Shown in pieces: positions 31,554 through 35,865 of a stretch of 35,865 nt of DNA. Below the pieces are notes generated by a model. That model saw only the letters and a list, made by a program, of their open reading frames with translations. It was not told where the DNA came from and searched no databases. The DNA comes from Archaeoglobi archaeon (GTDB lineage: Archaea > Halobacteriota > Archaeoglobi > Archaeoglobales > Archaeoglobaceae): positions 64,725-100,589 of the forward strand of contig JAPDIY010000003.1 of NCBI GenBank assembly GCA_029259335.1. The letters are read 5' to 3'. Positions within the stretch are counted from its first letter, which is position 1, and each line of letters starts with the position of its first letter. Made by a program: the position numbers and the translations under genes.

Positions 31554-31961
31554 CTACGCCCTGTTCTTCCGTACCCAGATATACAGCCCAATAAAGATCA
31601 AAGCAAGTGGAAGATCTGTGAATGCTATCACTAGGCTGTAAAAACCACCACCGCTCAGGAAGAACATCAACGCTGTGGCTGAAGAGGATATTTTTGCAAC
31701 AAAAAGAACAAACAGAAATCGCCAGTAGATGGTTATATTTGTCGCTATTAGTGCTGCCAGAAAGGCTATTGTCATCATGTACGCAAAGGTCAGGCTTTTC
31801 CAGAAATTAAGCTCCTCTCCACTCTCGATTCTCAGCATTTTTCCCGTTTCAGAAATGATATTTCCGAGGTTTTCGGGGAAGAGAAGGAAGTAAAACCCGG
31901 CAAGAAAGAAGATAACGAATGATAGCCAGCAAACAGCTTTTGCAACCCTGAACTCAATCAT
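31554..31961 (-). CDS. Four-helix membrane protein, unknown function
   Basis: A 135-residue hydrophobic protein with four clear membrane segments: CWLSFVIFFLAGFYFLLF near 11-28, FAYMMTIAFLAALIATNI near 59-76, FLFVLFVAKISSSATALMFFLSGGG near 83-105 and LPLALIFIGLYIWV near 117-130. The C-terminus VRKNRA is basic and probably cytoplasmic. I do not recognise the family. It lies between the phytoene-desaturase-like gene (18 bases) and the GMC oxidoreductase gene (about 11 bases) on the same strand, so it is very likely part of that operon and may anchor or feed electrons from the flavoenzymes. Confidence 0.75.
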   Translation of the reverse strand: MIEFRVAKAVCWLSFVIFFLAGFYFLLFPENLGNIISETGKMLRIESGEELNFWKSLTFAYMMTIAFLAALIATNITIYWRFLFVLFVAKISSSATALMFFLSGGGFYSLVIAFTDLPLALIFIGLYIWVRKNRA

Positions 31962-31979
31962 GAGCTATGCCACATTTAA

Positions 31980-33275
31980 TCAATACTTAAATTTTTCCAA
32001 ATATCTGTCGATTCTCTCCGCACACTCCATTGCCGACCTGAACGCTATATCCCCTCCATTACCTTCAGCCCTTGTTGTATCACCCGCGAAAAACAGATTT
32101 TCGATTGTTGGACAAACGTAATCCGGCCTTTCGCAGAATGTCTGGCCGGGTTTTGGAATCGCACCATCAACGACTTTGAGATACAGCACCCTTTCCCACT
32201 CTGTTTTGTCTATAATCCCCGGAAACATCTCCTCCAGCCTTTCCTTCATCTCCTCAAGCTTTCTGCTGACATATCCCCTATCGTCCATTTTCTCGTATGG
32301 AAGAGGATAGTAGAAGGTGGCAAGCTGCTTTCCTTCTGGGGCCGTTCTGCTGTAAATGTTTGACGTAAACTGACCCATTATAACCGGCTGGAGGGTAAGA
32401 ATCAGGGAGTCGATGTCCGAAACCCTCTCCTTCAGCGCCAGATCGATGGAGATGCCTGAAGTTGGCTCAAGATTCTCCACCTTCTCGACAAAAGATTTTG
32501 GCAGTAATGATCTGTCCACAATACTACATATATTTTGAAGGGGGAAGGCAGCAACAACGGCCTTTGCTTTAACGAAGTCGTCCCCAACAACTAAACCCTC
32601 TGCAATATTTCCGCTAACCTCGACTCTGCTAACCTCTGCATTCAGCTTTATTTCACCGCCATTCTCGATAATTTTCTTCCTGAGATTATCTATCACATAC
32701 CTCCACCCACCTATGGGGTATCCGCCAGTATATCTGCTTTTCACAGCCTTCTGGGCGAAAGCGGCAGCTTCGCAGAGTGAGGCTTTTCTCATATCAGGAC
32801 ATACTATCCCCGAACCAATCAGAGCTGAAACGAGTCTGTAGATATCATCTCTGTCCGTAACGTCCTTTATAAAATCATGAACTGTAATTTCCACAACATC
32901 TCTCGGATTTACCTTAAGCAGTCTTCTCATCAGCTTCAGCAACGTCAGTCTCGCTCCGAAAGGGACGAGCTTGGTTGTGAGAAAGCCCATAACTCCTTTG
33001 GGAACTTTGTAAAATCTTTCGGAGTAAACAATGGCATTTGAGGAGTGAAACTTAATCTCCAATCCCAATTTTTTGAAAAGTTCCGCCAAAACGCCCTGAT
33101 CGGAAAATCTACATGTGTGTATTCCATAATCCAGAAGAAAACCTTCTCTATCCAAAACTCTCGCCCTCCCACCAAGAATTCTTGATTTTTCAAATACTGC
33201 AACACTGTATTTTTCCGACAGCAGAGCAGCGAGGGAGAGCCCTGCAATTCCACCACCCACAATAGCTACATCCAA
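31980..33275 (-). CDS. Phytoene-desaturase-like FAD oxidoreductase
   Basis: A 431-residue flavoprotein with the dinucleotide-binding N-terminus VAIVGGGIAGLSLAALLSEKYSVAVFEKSRILGGRARV and the C-terminal FAD motif TIENLFFAGDTTRAEGNGGDIAFRSAMECAERI, as in the phytoene desaturase, amine oxidase and protoporphyrinogen oxidase superfamily. In archaea such proteins act on isoprenoids or are of unknown substrate; no carotenoid synthase is present here. The start is an unusual TTG at 33275: GGAGGTGG lies seven bases before it and no better ATG exists. It is the second gene of the operon, 18 bases after the small membrane peptide gene. The double flavoenzyme set with the GMC protein hints at a lipid redox pathway. 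Confidence 0.85.
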   Translation of the reverse strand: MDVAIVGGGIAGLSLAALLSEKYSVAVFEKSRILGGRARVLDREGFLLDYGIHTCRFSDQGVLAELFKKLGLEIKFHSSNAIVYSERFYKVPKGVMGFLTTKLVPFGARLTLLKLMRRLLKVNPRDVVEITVHDFIKDVTDRDDIYRLVSALIGSGIVCPDMRKASLCEAAAFAQKAVKSRYTGGYPIGGWRYVIDNLRKKIIENGGEIKLNAEVSRVEVSGNIAEGLVVGDDFVKAKAVVAAFPLQNICSIVDRSLLPKSFVEKVENLEPTSGISIDLALKERVSDIDSLILTLQPVIMGQFTSNIYSRTAPEGKQLATFYYPLPYEKMDDRGYVSRKLEEMKERLEEMFPGIIDKTEWERVLYLKVVDGAIPKPGQTFCERPDYVCPTIENLFFAGDTTRAEGNGGDIAFRSAMECAERIDRYLEKFKY

Positions 33276-33293
33276 AATGTTACCACCTCCTCA

Positions 33294-33476
33294 TCAGCCG
33301 CGCATGAAGTAGTAGTACGTAGCAACAACACCAACAAGCGCAACTGCCACATCCCCCGAATTCTGAGAGACTACGCTGGTCATGAGGTATAAGGGGGCGA
33401 AGAGCAAGACAGGTATGAAGGAAATGACTTCCAGAAGAATTATAGGTAGCAGTAAGGGTATCAAGATTCCGATCAT
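33294..33476 (-). CDS. 60-aa two-helix membrane peptide
   Basis: The frame MIGILIPLLLPIILLEVISFIPVLLFAPLYLMTSVVSQNSGDVAVALVGVVATYYYFMRG would make a very hydrophobic peptide with two or three membrane helices. Support comes from a minus-strand GTTAAATAATTG box centred about 25 bases before the ATG (a leaderless start) and from its position 18 bases ahead of the desaturase-like gene with which it shares a strand. No family is recognised. The overlapping 71-aa frame in the ORF track has no such support and is a shadow. Confidence 0.58.
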   Translation of the reverse strand: MIGILIPLLLPIILLEVISFIPVLLFAPLYLMTSVVSQNSGDVAVALVGVVATYYYFMRG

Positions 33477-33494
33477 TGTTTAAACATCGTATCA

Positions 33495-33506
33495 CAATTA
33501 TTTAAC
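33495..33506 (-). promoter_or_regulatory. TATA box of the five-gene flavoenzyme operon
   Basis: Minus-strand GTTAAATAATTG is about 25 bases before ATG 33476. It lies only 24 bases from the left end of the insertion sequence, so the element has not separated the operon from this promoter but may have removed upstream control sites. Confidence 0.45.
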
Positions 33507-33529
33507 ATTTACTGGTCTGGTAATAGGTG

Positions 33530-33545
33530 TGTCCGAATAAGCATC
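33530..33545. repeat. Left terminal inverted repeat of the IS
   Basis: TGTCCGAATAAGCATC matches the reverse complement of 34261-34275 (TGTCCTAATAACATC) with one mismatch and one extra base. Confidence 0.75.
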
Positions 33546-33560
33546 AAACAACATAAATAA

Positions 33561-34271
33561 TTGAACAACTATCCACTCTCTTTTATGGTGATGGCGGATA
33601 TAGCAGAAAATAACTTGTTTGAGTTACTGAAAGAGTTTGACATCTTTGAGAGGAACAAAGTATCTATAGAAATAAAACTTGCAGCAATAGCGATGTACTT
33701 ACTCTCCTCAAGTTTTAGAAGAATCGCTTTACTCTTAAACGTTGGTAAGTCAACTGTCCATTACTGGATTGACAGATTCAAGGATGTACTTGACTCCGAA
33801 AGAAAGGAGGAAGTGAAGAAGCTTGCAATATCAAGAATTGCTGTAGATGAAACAATTCTGAAATATAATGGGAAGAAATGCTACCTCTTTGCTGCTTTAG
33901 ACGTTGAGAGGAACAAGGTCATCCATCTGAAGGTTTATCCCACAAGGAATGCTTTGACAGCCTATTCTTTCCTCAGAGAAGTCTTGAGGATGTGCGAAGT
34001 GGAAGAGCTGATTCTCGACAAAGGACCATGGTATAAAGATGCTCTGCAACGCTTGGGTGTTAAATTCAGGCACGAAAGCTTTGGAGAAAGGAGCTTAGTT
34101 GAATCCGTATTTAGCTCTTTCAAGCAAAGGGCTAAGATTTTCTTCTGCTCGATAACTGTTAACTTCAGAAGGAGGGAGAAGAGTGCAAGGTGGAGAAGAG
34201 CTTTAGAGTGTTGGAACAGGTTTTGCAGGATGTTCATGTTCTACTTCAACGTGGTGAGAGGATGTTATTAG
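33561..34271 (+). CDS. IS6-family-like DDE transposase
   Basis: A 236-residue transposase. Near residues 55-75 SSSFRRIALLLNVGKSTVHYWIDRFKD is the DNA-binding helix-turn-helix. The DDE catalytic triad is visible: the first Asp in RIAVDETILKYNGKKCYLFAALDVERNK, the second in EELILDKGPWYKDALQRLG, and the Glu in GERSLVESVFSSFKQRAK, with the GPWY and HESFGER sequence typical of archaeal members. The protein seems full length and undamaged, so the element may be active. The track start (33561) may not be the real one; ATGs at 33585 and 33591 are also available. The stop lies within the right inverted repeat. Confidence 0.9.
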   Translation: MNNYPLSFMVMADIAENNLFELLKEFDIFERNKVSIEIKLAAIAMYLLSSSFRRIALLLNVGKSTVHYWIDRFKDVLDSERKEEVKKLAISRIAVDETILKYNGKKCYLFAALDVERNKVIHLKVYPTRNALTAYSFLREVLRMCEVEELILDKGPWYKDALQRLGVKFRHESFGERSLVESVFSSFKQRAKIFFCSITVNFRRREKSARWRRALECWNRFCRMFMFYFNVVRGCY

Positions 34272-35111
34272 GACAGGTCGGCTTATTTCATCGAAAATTA
34301 CTGCATCTTTAACCCCTATTTCTCCAAGTGTTTTTCTCGCAATGTTGTAAAACAAGACCGCTGGGCTAATGTTACCTCCAGCAAAAATTCTCGTGTAATA
34401 TGTGGAGTTCCTGTATAGGTAAGTTTTGCCTGTTGCTCTTGGGCCGAATTCAATTAAATTGGAGTTTCTTTCGACAAGTGGTATTAAACGGGTGAGTAAA
34501 ACCAGCTTCTGCCTTGTGTCGTAAACCTTCGGATTCAATCCAAGGGTGTTAATTAAGACATCAAGCCACTCATCGAAAGTGAATTCGTCTCTTGCCTCTT
34601 TAAACAGGCCTATATCTGTGAAGGAGCACTGGAAAGGCTGGAAGTCCGCAATTAAAACGGGAGTCATCAGGGGATTTCCATCCCTATCCTTGGGAACGAT
34701 ATCGATAGCATATTTCAGCGTAACCAACCCCCACATTCCCGTGATGAGAAGATTCTCATGCTCTTCAACGAGTTCAAGATCTATCATGCAATCTCTGAGG
34801 GTGAGATTTTCAAGATGAGCTCTGTATGTTTGCCTGTGGATGTCTGTTTCAACTCTCACCTCGTCTATTATCATTATTTTGTCGAATTTCATCAGGTCTG
34901 AGAGTATTTTCTCCCTTTCTTTTGCCTCGTGGTAATATGTAGATATGAACTTCTGCAGTTTTTCAGCGTAGTTATCGCCAAATTTCTCGACGAATCTCGA
35001 TGCGAGGTTCTCTATTACATAACGGGGAAGCATTGTAAACTCCTGCTTGCTGGCTATCCTTTTATCAACGGCAAGATCACCGAAGACTGCTTTGATTTTG
35101 CTTGAGAGCAT
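34203..35111 (-). pseudogene. brxL: brxL-like gene, 3' end lost at the IS junction
   Basis: About 279 native residues remain, ending at base 34276; the frame then runs 24 codons into the insertion sequence. The remaining part matches the N-terminal and early ATPase region of BrxL, the Lon-related AAA+ protein of BREX phage-defence systems: MWGLVTLKYAID, EWLDVLINTLGLNPKVYDTRQKLVLLTRLIPLVERNSNLIEFGPRATGKT (Walker A), FAGGNISPAVLFYNIARKTLGEIGVKDAVIFDEIS (Walker B). The sensor, arginine-finger and Lon-protease-like C-terminal parts of the roughly 680-residue protein are absent, and the left side of the IS does not contain them, so they were deleted. The start is ATG 35111 with GAGGTGA five bases upstream (the track uses GTG 35120). 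It is probably non-functional as BrxL. Confidence 0.8.
34261..34275. repeat. Right terminal inverted repeat of the IS
   Basis: GATGTTATTAGGACA is the inverted partner of the left end. It marks the exact junction with the truncated brxL-like gene. Confidence 0.75.
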
Positions 35112-35112
35112 G

Positions 35113-35865
35113 TCAGTCACCTCTTAATCCTATTTCTGAGAAGAACAAGTCAAAAAACAACTCTGCCTTTTTAAAGACTTTCAAAGCATCTTTGTGAGTA
35201 ATTTTTATTGGTTTTGGATGTACAACAATGTTCCTCTTTTCACGTATAAATTCCAAATCTTTGAACACATCTTCTCCAAACGTGTTTTCAATTTCGGACC
35301 TCAATTCGTTTAGAATTTGACCAAAACTTCTTTCTCCCACTAAGGTCCCCTTTGAAACATGGAACATTAGACCTAAAATGGTCTCCAAAGCTTTTGATGA
35401 TTTTAAAATTATGTCTTTATAGCTATCTTGTGTTAATTTTGGTTTTGAAATAATAGATTTTGCCCTCTCTAACTCTTTTCTTGCCTCTTTTATCCTCCAG
35501 ATCTCATCAGAATATGCCAGAAAAGGGAACTCTTTTTTGAGAGCTTTTTCTGCGTTTTTTCTTATATTTTCCCACTCTTCGTTAAACTCGTCTCTATCTA
35601 TCCCGACTACATCTAAGAACTCTTGAACACTCAATACAATATCTTCGCCAGATTCATCTAAGATTTCCTTTATTAATTTCCATATTTCATCTTTTCTGAG
35701 GCGATACATCAATGGATCGACCACAATGAACTTTGAGAGCCTTTTAATGTTTGAATCCGCGTTTAACTTTTCTAAAATTGATTTTGCATTAATTTTTAGA
35801 ACCCAAATGTCTTCTCCTGAAAAAACAGTTGGGGTAAAAACTAATTCGAAAATTCTCCAACCCTC
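35113..35865 (-). CDS. HEPN-motif protein upstream of brxL (5' end outside window)
   Basis: The ORF track shows 203 residues from a GTG at 35724, but the frame stays open to the window edge (GWRIFELVFTPTVFSGEDIWVLKINAKS...), so this is a partial gene of at least 250 codons. The C-terminal region SSKALETILGLMFHVSKGTLVG...LEFIREKRNIVVHPKPIKITHKDALKVFKKAELFFDLFF is helical and carries R-N-I-V-V-H, the R-x4-H signature of HEPN-fold RNases, followed by the helix typical of that fold. HEPN proteins are frequent in antiviral and toxin systems. Its stop overlaps the brxL ribosome binding region and brxL begins two bases after it, so the two were cotranscribed. The N-terminal part is not recognised. 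No frameshift is visible. Confidence 0.65.
   Translation of the reverse strand, partial: EGWRIFELVFTPTVFSGEDIWVLKINAKSILEKLNADSNIKRLSKFIVVDPLMYRLRKDEIWKLIKEILDESGEDIVLSVQEFLDVVGIDRDEFNEEWENIRKNAEKALKKEFPFLAYSDEIWRIKEARKELERAKSIISKPKLTQDSYKDIILKSSKALETILGLMFHVSKGTLVGERSFGQILNELRSEIENTFGEDVFKDLEFIREKRNIVVHPKPIKITHKDALKVFKKAELFFDLFFSEIGLRGD

Larger units (their letters stand above)
33530..34275 (+). mobile_element. IS6-like insertion sequence, about 746 bp
   Basis: The element is bounded by imperfect inverted repeats, TGTCCGAATAAGCATC at the left and GATGTTATTAGGACA at the right, and holds one transposase gene. Size, single frame, and short inverted repeats fit the IS6/IS240 group common in archaea. 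The right repeat contains the transposase stop codon. I see no matching 8-bp target duplication: the left flank is AATAGGTG and the right flank GGTCGGCT. That and the cut brxL gene suggest a rearrangement or deletion next to the element after insertion. Confidence 0.82.

Noticed and set aside
33280-33495. 71-aa ORF overlapping the 60-aa membrane peptide
   Set aside because: Different frame, cysteine-rich string without a family; the 60-aa frame fits the promoter spacing and membrane composition better.
34276-35111. Treating the 305-aa BrxL-like ORF as an intact small AAA protein
   Set aside because: It ends just after Walker B, and its last residues are read from the insertion sequence, so it is a truncated gene and not a natural short form.
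1-35865. CRISPR array
   Set aside because: No regularly spaced repeats of 24-37 bases were seen; the only repeats are the IS ends and the short pair near the tRNA.

Overview
The window looks like chromosomal DNA of a sulfur-oxyanion-respiring euryarchaeon of the order Archaeoglobales, probably Archaeoglobus or a close relative. The grounds are a membrane complex of the Dsr/Hme type (DsrO-P-M-K-J order), a beta-oxidation operon with an archaeal 3-hydroxyacyl-CoA dehydrogenase/enoyl-CoA hydratase fusion, archaea-only genes (TiaS, Taw1, a TRAM protein, UPF0212, UPF0282 and UPF0284 families), TATA-box promoters about 25-27 nt from leaderless starts, and T-tract terminators. The species cannot be fixed from the sequence alone.

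Region 1 (1-6505): the 5' end of a PHP-domain gene (minus strand), a divergent UPF0282 metallo-beta-lactamase-fold gene (plus), then the five-gene dsrOPMKJ-like operon (minus) for a menaquinol-oxidising, heterodisulfide-reductase-like membrane complex. Divergent from it is an unlisted 31-codon gene for a single-helix membrane peptide with its own promoter and ribosome binding site.

Region 2 (6554-12009, minus): thiolase, DUF35 Zn-ribbon/OB protein, 3-hydroxyacyl-CoA dehydrogenase/enoyl-CoA hydratase, EtfB and EtfA. This is a compact fatty-acid (or related acyl-CoA) oxidation module whose electrons would leave through the ETF.

Region 3 (12174-16168): UPF0212, a small winged-helix regulator with a coiled-coil tail, a TRAM protein, a PAS-PAS-PAS-GAF sensor that ends in a histidine-less dimerisation-like segment with no ATPase domain, and a CobT-like UPF0284 protein.

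Region 4 (16323-24929, plus): an eight-gene operon for a cytoplasmic flavin/iron-sulfur electron-transfer machine: ferredoxin-MvhD-wHTH fusion, a double-length HdrA, MvhD, an FrhB-like subunit, an AsrA-like subunit, a NAD(P)-dependent FAD/2Fe-2S reductase, HdrC and HdrB. It resembles the FlxABCD-HdrABC systems known mainly from anaerobic bacteria and probably links NAD(P)H to heterodisulfide-type chemistry, perhaps by electron bifurcation. The regulator-like first gene and the fused HdrA make it the most interesting intact system here.

Region 5 (25011-28667, minus): an RNA-centred cluster of Taw1 (wyosine synthesis), an archaeal translin/C3PO-like protein, TiaS and ProC, followed by a CAU tRNA that looks like tRNA-Ile2, the substrate of TiaS.

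Region 6 (28704-33476, minus): a five-gene operon of unknown purpose: 60-aa membrane peptide, phytoene-desaturase-like flavoenzyme, four-helix membrane protein, GMC oxidoreductase with a cysteine cluster, and a short acyl-CoA-dehydrogenase-like protein.

Region 7 (33530-35865): an IS6-like insertion sequence whose right end cuts through a brxL-like gene (BREX-type AAA+/Lon-related protein). Just upstream of brxL, overlapping it, is the 3' part of a gene with a HEPN-type RxxxxH motif. This appears to be the damaged edge of a defence locus that continues beyond the window.
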